A stretch of 26,051 nt of DNA from a virus. Positions 11,850-18,321 of this stretch are shown one piece after another. Made by a program: the position numbers and the translations under genes. Positions within the stretch are counted from its first letter, which is position 1. Every line of letters starts with the position of its first letter. The notes under the pieces were generated by a model. That model saw only the letters and a program-made list of their open reading frames with translations. It did no database searches and was not told the DNA's origin. The DNA lies in IMG/VR virus record IMGVR_UViG_3300042508_000666, positions 1-26,051 of that record. One strand, written 5' to 3'.

Positions 11850-12634
11850 AACCGAAACGCCCAGCCAAACCCGAAACAAAGCACAGCATCGCCACCAAGC
11901 TGGCCACCGAATTCCAAGTCAGCGTCCAGACGGCCACCCAGTGGTTCGATGCCGGTTGCCCCATGGATTACGAGGAGGCGGTGCAATGGAAGCTCCAGAG
12001 GCGAGCACAGGCCGCGATTAAGTCCGAGCAAGGGTCACAGCCCAACAAGCTGGAAAAAGCCCTGCAACAGGCCGCAGCGTGCGAAGAAACGGTCAACTGG
12101 GATGCCATGTCAACCCAGTTCCGCCAGATGTGCGATATCGTCGCCGAGTTCTTTCTGATGGGCATGACGGTCACAACCATCAATACCAAGCTCGGTGTCG
12201 CCGTGCCTGTCATCAACCGCATCATCGCTAACCATCCAGACACCAAAGAGAAGGAAGCTCAAGCCCGCACCAATCGCCTCCGAGAGATCGCCAGGCTGTC
12301 ATCCGATGCACTCGTTGACATGCTCGGCAACCCTACGCAACTCGCCAAGATGAAGCCCGCCGAACTCAACTTCATTCTCGGCACCGCTCAAGACAAGCTC
12401 AGAGACTCCGAAGGTGGAGCGCAGCTAACCATCAGCATTCACAACAAGATCAATGCTTTGTCATTTGAAGAGTTGATTAACAGCATCCCCAAACAAGTCG
12501 ACGCCATCGATGGCGAATATGAGTTCGAGACGCCGTCGGGAACCAGTAGCAGTGTGAGCGCCGCCGTTTCAAAACCTCCGCTCAGTCTCAATAAGAGCAC
12601 CGAAAACGAGCCCAAATCTGACGCGTCCGAGTAA
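11846..12634 (+). CDS. probable small terminase subunit
   Basis: 262 aa from ATG 11846; an upstream extension of 110 codons is Arg/Pro/His-rich and overlaps the previous gene, so it is rejected. Two helix-turn-helix segments are visible. An N-terminal one (about 14-38, IATKLATEFQVSVQTATQWFDAGCP) resembles the Nu1/phage TerS type, and a second is near 101-130 (EFFLMGMTVTTINTKLGVAVPVINRIIANHP). A helical oligomerisation-like part (about 135-190) and a polar S/T/P-rich tail follow. A DNA-binding protein about 0.8 kb upstream of the large terminase fits TerS, which selects the packaging start. An alternative is a general early regulator. Confidence 0.6.
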   Translation: MKPKRPAKPETKHSIATKLATEFQVSVQTATQWFDAGCPMDYEEAVQWKLQRRAQAAIKSEQGSQPNKLEKALQQAAACEETVNWDAMSTQFRQMCDIVAEFFLMGMTVTTINTKLGVAVPVINRIIANHPDTKEKEAQARTNRLREIARLSSDALVDMLGNPTQLAKMKPAELNFILGTAQDKLRDSEGGAQLTISIHNKINALSFEELINSIPKQVDAIDGEYEFETPSGTSSSVSAAVSKPPLSLNKSTENEPKSDASE

Positions 12635-12779
12635 GTCACTGCAAATCAACCCAAGTCAACTATCTATTCTAGGTGTTATCAGAAGTTATCAACCAATAAT
12701 CGCCCGACAGGGGGGGGAGGGGGGTCGGTCCGCTGACTCCGCAAAATTACCCCCACTCGTCCAGCCCCCGAAAAATTTT
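12635..12779. other. gene-free G-rich spacer next to the probable TerS gene
   Basis: 145 bases without a gene. It contains a direct repeat GTTATCAGAAGTTATCAA (12675-12692). A guanine tract follows with eight G (12710-12717), one A and six G (12719-12724), bracketed by CCGAC (12704-12708) and GTCGG (12724-12728). Finally there is an outlying iteron copy CTCCGCAAAATTACC at 12737-12751, identical over 15 bases to 11468-11482. It could carry the packaging (cos or pac) site or a second helicase site; neither is shown by the sequence itself. Confidence 0.55.
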
Positions 12780-13058
12780 ATGAAAAAACAGCAACCTAAC
12801 AAGCAAGAAACGAAACAAGATCAACCACCTGCCCTGCCTGAGTGGCCGAGGATGGGCAAGGCCGCGCCTGGGAGACAGCCGCAGAACCCCCGTGTGTTGC
12901 GGGTAGACCTCGACGGCGAGGTGGTGAATGTGCAAGTGCGGTCGAATACCTTCTACCGGGCGAACGAGCCGGTCTTGGTGGGAGTGGACGCCGGCGGAGC
13001 GTTGGTAGCGGTGAAGCCGAAGACGAACCCGCTGTTGCACGGGGGGTATGAGGGATGA
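12780..13058 (+). CDS. hypothetical protein (92 aa)
   Basis: ATG 12780; the upstream bases CCCGAAAAATTTT give no Shine-Dalgarno. The N-terminal 40 residues are polar, Gln/Lys/Pro-rich and probably disordered. Then RVLRVDLDGEVVNVQVRSN and PVLVGVDAGGALVAVKPK form a compact strand-rich segment of alternating hydrophobic and charged residues, suggesting a small beta domain. The end GGYEG overlaps the next start (ATGA at 13055). No family is recognised. It is part of the small-gene set between TerS and TerL. Confidence 0.65.
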   Translation: MKKQQPNKQETKQDQPPALPEWPRMGKAAPGRQPQNPRVLRVDLDGEVVNVQVRSNTFYRANEPVLVGVDAGGALVAVKPKTNPLLHGGYEG

Positions 13059-13237
13059 GCGCCGAAAAGCACAGCCAGATGCTCGGCCAGATAGCTTGCT
13101 TGGTTGAGGAGTTTTGCACCGCAGAAGAGACCACGCTCCAAGGAGTGGCGCATCTCTTGGCCAGGTATTTCGACCTGCGAGCCAAGCAGGCATGGGACTT
13201 CGTTGATCAGTTAAAGGAGGAGGCCAGCGATGAGTGA
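13055..13237 (+). CDS. hypothetical helical protein (60 aa)
   Basis: ATG 13055 is coupled to the preceding stop. The protein is nearly all helix: KHSQMLGQIACLVEEFCTAEE, TLQGVAHLLARYFDLRAKQAWDFVDQLKEEAS. It has two Cys and no membrane segment. The stop overlaps the next start by 8 nt. Its size and coupling resemble small phage packaging-region proteins, but no family can be named. Confidence 0.62.
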   Translation: MSAEKHSQMLGQIACLVEEFCTAEETTLQGVAHLLARYFDLRAKQAWDFVDQLKEEASDE

Positions 13238-13478
13238 CACGCCTGAGACGGATGCGCTGTATGCGCAAATGCTGGCCGAGAACCCCGGCAACTTCATTCA
13301 CCTTGAGGAGTTTTTGGAACTGGCTTGCCGACTGGAGCGGGAGAGGAATGAGGCGCTGATGGATCGTGCCTCTGGAGACATTGCCACCATGACGCGCAAC
13401 CACTACGAGCGCCTTATCAAAGAGCGCGACGAGGCAATACAGAGAGCCAGCGACCTCGCCCTTGGGGTAAAAGTATGA
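13230..13478 (+). CDS. hypothetical coiled-coil protein (82 aa)
   Basis: ATG 13230 preceded by a strong ribosome site AAAGGAGG (13213-13220). The N-terminus PETDALYAQMLAENPGNFIHLEEFLELACRLERERNEAL matches the small phage helical proteins that carry the phrase CRxLExERDEAL. The rest is an acidic or basic heptad-like coiled coil (NHYERLIKERDEAIQRASDLALG). It overlaps the large-terminase start (ATGA at 13475). Role unknown; the tight coupling suggests co-expression with terminase. Confidence 0.68.
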   Translation: MSDTPETDALYAQMLAENPGNFIHLEEFLELACRLERERNEALMDRASGDIATMTRNHYERLIKERDEAIQRASDLALGVKV

Positions 13479-15085
13479 CATTCACTCAAACCGCCCACCC
13501 GCTGCTGCCATTTATCCCGCCGGAGCTTTTCGTTTCCGACTTCGAGGCAGCGAAGGCCCTCTTGGCCGAGCGCGAGCGCCGCATTCTGTTGGAAAAAGAG
13601 GATCCGATTCGCTACGGCTACGAGCCCGAGCACTGGACCAAGGCCGAAAAGATCGCCAAGCGCTACCGCGACCTCTTGGTGCTGGGCGGCAACCGCTCCG
13701 GCAAGTCCACTTGGGCGGGGAAAATGGTCGTCCGCACGCTGCTCGAGAAGCCCGCGAGCCGCGTGTGGTGCTTCCAGACCACGAATGACAACTCCATCTC
13801 CATGCAGCAGCCGATTGTGTGGAATTTCATGCCCGCCGAGCTGCGAACGGCCAAGCGCAGCAAGATCACCAACATTTCCTACACTCAAAAGAACGGTTTT
13901 TCCGAAAATACCGCCGTTCTTCCCAATAAATCGCAGGTCTGGTTCCGAAATTACGCCCAGGACATCACGACAATCGAAGGTGGAGAAATCGATCTCGCCT
14001 GGTGCGACGAATTAGTGCCCCTCGACTGGCTCGAAACCATCCGATTCCGCCTTCTCGACCGAAATGGCATCCTCCTTGTGACATTTACGCCGATTGAAGG
14101 TTATAGTCCCACGGTAAAAAACTACCTCCAGGGCGCCAAGACGCTCGAGGAGTGCGATGCCGAGCTTTTGCCGAGAAAAAGCGGCAAGGGATTTGAAAAA
14201 GTCCCCGTCGTGCAGGAATGCGTCACCCGGCACGCCGGCATCATCTATTTTCAGACGAAAAACAACCCGTGGGCAGGCTACGGCCGCATGAAGACCGAGC
14301 TCGCCAAGCAGCCCCGCGAAAAAATCCTCTGCCGCGCCTACGGCGTCCCCGTCAAGGCCGCCGCCACACGCTTCCCCCGCTTCCGCGAGTCGGTGCATGT
14401 CGTCAAGGCCGACCAGATTCCGAAGGAAGGCACGAACTACCTCTTCTGCGACCCGGCGGGCGGGAAAAACTGGTTCATGCTCTGGATCCGCATCGACGCC
14501 GCCGAGCGGGCGTGGGTCTACCGCGAGTGGCCGCAGACCGATACCTACATCGAGGGCGTCGGCTACGCCGGGCCGTGGGCGATCAGCAGCGGCAAGAAAG
14601 CCGACGGCGAAGCCGGTGAGGGGCAGAAATCCTTCGGCTTCGGCCTGCTCGCCTACAAGGCCGAGATCGAACGCATGGAAGCCCTCGACGGGGTCAAGAT
14701 TTTTGAGCGCTGGATAGACTCAAGGTATGCGAACACCACCGTCGCCGGCACCCGCGAGCAATCCACCACCCTTCTCGAGGAGCTCGAGGATGTCGGCATG
14801 TCCTTCCGATCCTGCCCTGGCGAGAACATCGAAGAAGGCGTCGGCCTCATCAACAACGCATTGTTTTATGACGAAGAAGCACCCATCGACCACACCAACG
14901 CGCCTCGGCTCTACATATCCGAGTGCTGCACCAACACCATCTGGGCCCTCAAGGAGTGGACCGGATCCGACGGCCAGAAAGGCGCCAGCAAAGACCCCAT
15001 CGACTGCCTTAGATACTTACTCACCTCAGGAGTCGGCAATGTGGAAGGAGGGCGGCTCCATGTTACCGGAGGAGGTGCCTATTAA
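13475..15085 (+). CDS. terL: large terminase subunit (packaging ATPase-nuclease)
   Basis: 536 aa. This motor pumps DNA into the procapsid and cuts the concatemer. The N-terminal ATPase has Walker A GGNRSGKST at 71-79 and a Walker B strand IDLAWCDE at 172-179, followed by a coupling-like LLVTFTP at 200-206. The C-terminal RNase H-like nuclease has D326 in LFCDPAGG and the late acidic pair D507/D510 in SKDPIDCLRYL; D415 in ERWIDSR is a candidate third ligand. Length is normal for TerL (about 450-600). It overlaps the coiled-coil gene upstream, and the next small gene starts within its last codons. Confidence 0.95.
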   Translation: MTFTQTAHPLLPFIPPELFVSDFEAAKALLAERERRILLEKEDPIRYGYEPEHWTKAEKIAKRYRDLLVLGGNRSGKSTWAGKMVVRTLLEKPASRVWCFQTTNDNSISMQQPIVWNFMPAELRTAKRSKITNISYTQKNGFSENTAVLPNKSQVWFRNYAQDITTIEGGEIDLAWCDELVPLDWLETIRFRLLDRNGILLVTFTPIEGYSPTVKNYLQGAKTLEECDAELLPRKSGKGFEKVPVVQECVTRHAGIIYFQTKNNPWAGYGRMKTELAKQPREKILCRAYGVPVKAAATRFPRFRESVHVVKADQIPKEGTNYLFCDPAGGKNWFMLWIRIDAAERAWVYREWPQTDTYIEGVGYAGPWAISSGKKADGEAGEGQKSFGFGLLAYKAEIERMEALDGVKIFERWIDSRYANTTVAGTREQSTTLLEELEDVGMSFRSCPGENIEEGVGLINNALFYDEEAPIDHTNAPRLYISECCTNTIWALKEWTGSDGQKGASKDPIDCLRYLLTSGVGNVEGGRLHVTGGGAY

Positions 15086-15251
15086 ACGCCGCACGCTCCG
15101 CAAGCGCGATGTCATGGACCTCCTCGGCATTTCGGAGCGCACCTACAAGACCTACATCGAAGTCGGCCTCCTGCACCCGCTCCCCGCGCCCCGGCAGAAA
15201 CGCCACACCTTTTCACTCGCAGCCATCATCAAAAAATTCCAACTCGCCTGA
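15060..15251 (+). CDS. MerR-like small helix-turn-helix protein
   Basis: 63 aa from ATG 15060, with ribosome site AAGGAGG at 15044-15050; a start at 15039 is also possible and has AGGAG upstream. It begins inside the last codons of TerL. The pattern RTLRKRDVMDLLGISERTYKTYIEVGLLHPL, then KRHTFSLAAIIKKF, is a winged-helix of the MerR/HTH_17 kind (turn plus recognition helix, wing with R-H-x-F, short third helix). Unlike the excisionase-like protein it sits in the packaging block. It may regulate late transcription or assist terminase. Confidence is lower for the function than for the gene. Confidence 0.72.
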   Translation: MLPEEVPIKRRTLRKRDVMDLLGISERTYKTYIEVGLLHPLPAPRQKRHTFSLAAIIKKFQLA

Positions 15252-15255
15252 CCCT

Positions 15256-15537
15256 ATGATCACCCTAAAAAAAACCACCCGCTACATGCTGCCAGACCGG
15301 CTCGACGACGACGACATGCGCACTGCGCTGTGCATGCCCGGCAGCAAGCCGCTCGTCGCGCAGGCCGTCCTGCAAGTCCTCCGCGACCATATCGATGACG
15401 CCACCGAATTGGTCGGCAGCATCAAGACCGCCACCGAGCACGGCCAGCTCGCCCACTGCGCCGGAGCCCTCGACGCCCTGCGCGGCTTTGAGTCCGACCT
15501 CCTCCAGCGCATTGACGAAGCGAGCAAGAAGATGTAG
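15256..15537 (+). CDS. hypothetical helical protein (93 aa)
   Basis: ATG 15256 lies 4 nt after the HTH gene; an in-frame ORF upstream is the shadow of that gene. The protein has a short strand (MITLKKTTRYML), then two or three helices: LVAQAVLQVLRDHIDDATELVGSI, LAHCAGALDALRGFESDLLQRIDEA. A few conserved-looking acids (DDDD near 17) stand in the loop before the first helix. Its size and helical character resemble small phage proteins between terminase and the head genes. I do not recognise the family. The operon ends with a strong terminator about 100 nt downstream. Confidence 0.68.
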   Translation: MITLKKTTRYMLPDRLDDDDMRTALCMPGSKPLVAQAVLQVLRDHIDDATELVGSIKTATEHGQLAHCAGALDALRGFESDLLQRIDEASKKM

Positions 15538-15636
15538 AAAACTTTCGGCGGTCATTGAGGGCATGCCGTCTCGCCGTTCCCAGTGGGTAAGCGAGGCGAC
15601 CATGAGCGACCTGAGCCGTCGGACCTTTTTCAGCCC
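15538..15636 (+). ncRNA. structured untranslated segment ahead of the terminator (tentative)
   Basis: No ORF is convincing here. The segment can fold: CTCGC / GCGAG enclosing CCCA / TGGG around the 15575-15595 area, and a CGAC / GTCG stem near 15608-15622. It lies between the last packaging gene and the 15637 terminator, so it may be a 3' UTR structure or a small RNA processed from the transcript end. I find no match to a known riboswitch or ribozyme core. Treat as tentative. Confidence 0.3.
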
Positions 15637-15674
15637 AGCGAACCGTTAAGCAATCCTTAGCGGTTCGCTTTTTT
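15637..15674 (+). terminator. strong intrinsic terminator after the packaging genes
   Basis: A 14-pair stem: AGCGAACCGTTAAG (15637-15650) pairs with CTTAGCGGTTCGCT (15656-15669), with one G-T wobble and a 5-base loop CAATC, followed by six T (15669-15674). It closes the replication/packaging transcript and implies a separate promoter for the structural genes between 15675 and 15818. I could not identify that promoter; the stretch holds a palindrome CAGAATTCTG (15736-15745) and nothing else clear. Confidence 0.93.
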
Positions 15675-15818
15675 CTGCCGTTATAGGTCGGTCGATGCCT
15701 GTTTCTGCCGCTCTGGGTGCGGCACCGTAGATTTCCAGAATTCTGTCGTCATTCTGAATTTCAACGAGCCCCTGTGCCGCTCGCCCCAGAAGGCACTGAC
15801 CCACTTGGTTGGATTACC

Positions 15819-16841
15819 ATGACGACAGACACACAAGACACCCCAATGACGCTCTCCGACATTGCAGCCGAAATCGGCTTCGATCTCGAGGAGATAACCC
15901 CGCAGGAACAACCCGCCGCCGAGGAGACCGAAGCCGCGCCAGAAGCGCAGCCAGAGGCCACCGAGACGGAGGACGCCTCAGCGGAAAGCGATCTTTCACA
16001 GGATACCGACAAAGAAACTGAAGACGACAGCGACGCCGAGTCCGAAGAGGACAAAGACGACGCCGAGCCGGAAGAGGAAAAGAACCCCGTCCCCGAGAAG
16101 CTCCTCAAGCGCATTGACAAGATAACGGCCAAACGCCGCGAAGCTGAAGAACGCGCCGAGACCCTCGAGAGCGAGGTCAGCGAGCTGCGAGCCAAACTCG
16201 ACGCCACCGTTCCCATCCAAGTTACACCCACCGCGAGCGACCCGCTCGCCGATGTGGAAACGCCCGAGCAACTCGAAGACCGAGTTGCCACCGCGAAGAA
16301 AATCCGCGCTTGGGCAATCAAAAATTTGGAAGGCGGCACCGTCCAGAATGCCGCCGGCGAGGATGTCTACTACGAGCCATCCCAGGTTCGTGAATACCTC
16401 GCCACCGCCGACGAGCTCCTCACCGAGCACGCCCCCAAGCGGAAGGAATGGATCTCGCACCGCAGCATGGTCCTCAACGAAGCCAAGGCCGTCTACCCGG
16501 CCCTCTTCAAGGCAGGCACCCAAGAGCACGAAAGCCTCTTGGCCACCATTAAAGCCCATCCCTACCTCAAGAATCTCCCTCAACTTGAGATGATCGTGGG
16601 AGACGCGATGGAAGGCATGAAGCTCCGCTTCGCCCGTGCCGAGGCCGCCCAGAAAAAAGCCGCAGCGTCCAAGACCGAGTCGAAATCCCCCGTGAAAGCC
16701 AGCAACCCGCCCAGCCCTGCAAAAGGTGCCCGAGTGCCCGCCCAAGACATAGCGAACCGCGAAGGAGCAAAAAACCTGTTCTCTCGAGGATCCTCGCTCA
16801 AGACCGACGACATCGCAGCGTTCCTTGAAGGAGCGCTCTAA
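15819..16841 (+). CDS. putative capsid scaffolding protein
   Basis: 340 aa from ATG 15819 (a second in-frame ATG lies at 15846). The first 90 residues are extremely acidic and Ala/Glu-rich, with runs such as ESEEDKDDAEPEEE. A basic coiled coil follows (KLLKRIDKITAKRREAEERAETLESEVSELRAKL). The middle is helical (about 150-270), and the C-terminus has a Lys/Ala/Ser-rich linker (KAAASKTESKSPVKASNPPSPAKG) plus a short helical tail (SLKTDDIAAFLEGAL). Acidic N-terminus, coiled coil and a position directly ahead of the major capsid gene are the usual marks of phage scaffolding proteins. The 280 bases upstream hold the terminator and must contain its promoter. Confidence 0.78.
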   Translation: MTTDTQDTPMTLSDIAAEIGFDLEEITPQEQPAAEETEAAPEAQPEATETEDASAESDLSQDTDKETEDDSDAESEEDKDDAEPEEEKNPVPEKLLKRIDKITAKRREAEERAETLESEVSELRAKLDATVPIQVTPTASDPLADVETPEQLEDRVATAKKIRAWAIKNLEGGTVQNAAGEDVYYEPSQVREYLATADELLTEHAPKRKEWISHRSMVLNEAKAVYPALFKAGTQEHESLLATIKAHPYLKNLPQLEMIVGDAMEGMKLRFARAEAAQKKAAASKTESKSPVKASNPPSPAKGARVPAQDIANREGAKNLFSRGSSLKTDDIAAFLEGAL

Positions 16842-16879
16842 CCCCCCCAAATCCAAACCAACACCCCCCCCCTTAACAT

Positions 16880-17896
16880 ATGCCCGCAACACTCATCACC
16901 TCCCAAACTGGCATCCGCCAAGACCTCAGCGACCTCATCGCAGTCGTGGACGCAAAATCATGCCCCGTCGTCTCCATGGCGAAAAAGGGCTCAGAACCCA
17001 TCAACCCCCTGACACAGTGGCAAGCTGACGCCTTCGGCGCTCCAACACTCGCCGGTGTGCTCTCCAACTCGGATGTTTCCGCTTCCGACTTTGAAGACCA
17101 AGCCGCAAACCGCGTGCTCCTCTCGGCCCGCATTCAGAAGTATCGGCGCGTCCCGAGTGTAGATGATCTTGCAAATACCGTTTCTGAGGTAGCAGGAATC
17201 GGCAAAAAGAAAGAAATGGCCCGCGCCGTCAGCAAGAGCCTCGAGATGCTCAAGCGCGACATGGAAGCCACCTTCTGCTCGGACCAAGAGTCCCGCGAGC
17301 AATCCGGCTCCAACGCCTACCTCACCCGTGGCCTCGGCAAGTGGATCCAAAACGGCGCTCAGTCCGACCTCCCCGTCAACGCCAACTACCGCACGCCCAC
17401 CGGCTCGATCAACGCGACCGCCACAGCGAGCCTCACTGAAAACAACATCCAGGACATGCTCCAGAGCATCTACTCCCAGACCGGCAAGGTTTCGACCTAC
17501 AGCCTCGTCTGCGGACCGACGCTCAAGCGTCAGTTCACATCCTTCACCCGCACCCAGTTCGCTTCGACGAATGTCGCCAGCGCGATCCGCGTGTTGAACC
17601 AGAAGGACGAGAACAAAATCGTTTCGACGGTGGATATCTTCGAGGGCGACTTCGGCACTCTCGAGCTCATCCCATCGCTCTTCCTGGCCGCTGACGCGAC
17701 CACCAACGCAGCCGCTGTGCAAAACGGCCGTGGCTATGTCCTCGATATGGACATGGTCGAGCTCCGCTACAACCGCAAGCCCCGCTTCCAAGAACTGGAA
17801 GACCGTGGCGGTGGCCCACGCGGCATCGTAGACGCGATCTGCGCTTTGTGCGTCAAGAGCCCTCTGGCTCTCGGCAAGTTCGCACCGACAGCCTAA
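16880..17896 (+). CDS. SU10-type major capsid protein
   Basis: 338 aa, ATG 16880 preceded by a C-run and TTAACAT but no Shine-Dalgarno. The segments I recognise are: an N-terminal LITSQTGIRQDLSDLIAVVD; a middle RVPSVDDLANTVSEVAGIGKKKEMARAV; a late DIFEGDFGTLELIPSLFL; YVLDMDMVELRYNRKPRFQELEDRGGGPRG; and the final KSPLALGKFAPT. The DFGTLEL...MVELRY...L-x-D-x-GGGPRG order is that of the SU10/DUF5309 major capsid family of short-tailed phages, which adopts the HK97 fold. It forms the icosahedral shell. A strong stem-loop follows the stop and may lower expression of the genes downstream. Confidence 0.88.
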   Translation: MPATLITSQTGIRQDLSDLIAVVDAKSCPVVSMAKKGSEPINPLTQWQADAFGAPTLAGVLSNSDVSASDFEDQAANRVLLSARIQKYRRVPSVDDLANTVSEVAGIGKKKEMARAVSKSLEMLKRDMEATFCSDQESREQSGSNAYLTRGLGKWIQNGAQSDLPVNANYRTPTGSINATATASLTENNIQDMLQSIYSQTGKVSTYSLVCGPTLKRQFTSFTRTQFASTNVASAIRVLNQKDENKIVSTVDIFEGDFGTLELIPSLFLAADATTNAAAVQNGRGYVLDMDMVELRYNRKPRFQELEDRGGGPRGIVDAICALCVKSPLALGKFAPTA

Positions 17897-17906
17897 TCCA
17901 GCCTCC

Positions 17907-17985
17907 CCCGCATAGGCCCTACGGAGGGGCGCTCACCACCCTCCAGATAAACCCTGAGCGCCCCTCCCAATGCGGGACAATTTTC
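17907..17985 (+). terminator. bipartite hairpin / partial terminator after the capsid gene
   Basis: Two nested stems. The outer is CCCGCAT (17907-17913) with ATGCGGG (17970-17976). The inner is GGAGGGGCGCTCA (17923-17935) with TGAGCGCCCCTCC (17955-17967), 13 perfect pairs with a 19-base loop. The outer stem is followed by ACAATTTTCT, a short U-tract. It lies between the capsid gene and the hypothetical/portal genes. A leaky terminator or 3'-end stabiliser is the natural reading, giving far more capsid than portal mRNA. Confidence 0.78.
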
Positions 17986-17988
17986 TAA

Positions 17989-18321
17989 ATGTCCGACCTC
18001 GCAGTAGAACTCGAAGCCGATCTTGGTGACCTCGCCCCGCTGGTCACTGAGGAACTCCGCACCGGCTGGCACGCCAGCATGGTCAACGCCGAGATGCGCC
18101 AGCAGCGCATCAAAGCCGCCAGCGACCGCATCGCCGCAGCCCGCAGCACGGTGGACGGCATCGGCCAGCACACAATGAGTGTCGATTTCGACAGCTACAT
18201 CTACTGGAACAACCTCTACCCCGGTTGCTGGAAGGACAAAGGATTCCGCGAGGAATTCAAAAAAGCCAACCCCCACACCGTCGTCACCACCACCGCCAAG
18301 CCGACCATCGTCGTCCAATGA
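17989..18321 (+). CDS. hypothetical head-region protein (110 aa)
   Basis: ATG 17989, 13 bases after the hairpin. It has an acidic N-terminus (LAVELEADLGDLAPLVTEEL). A helical Ala/Arg-rich part follows (MRQQRIKAASDRIAAARST), then an aromatic segment (SVDFDSYIYWNNLYPGCWKDKGFREEF) and a Thr-rich end. It overlaps the portal start (ATGA at 18318). The position between capsid and portal is where podoviral head-completion or minor head proteins occur, but no family is recognised. Confidence 0.72.
   Translation: MSDLAVELEADLGDLAPLVTEELRTGWHASMVNAEMRQQRIKAASDRIAAARSTVDGIGQHTMSVDFDSYIYWNNLYPGCWKDKGFREEFKKANPHTVVTTTAKPTIVVQ

Noticed and set aside
15553-15636. A self-cleaving ribozyme or known riboswitch ahead of the terminator
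   Set aside because: No hammerhead CUGAUGA/GAAA core, twister core or other known conserved element could be recognised; only simple stems are present.
15717-15818. A 34-codon N-terminal extension of the scaffold protein
   Set aside because: It begins at a GTG without a ribosome site and reads RHRRFPEFCRHSEF, unlike the acidic protein that follows.
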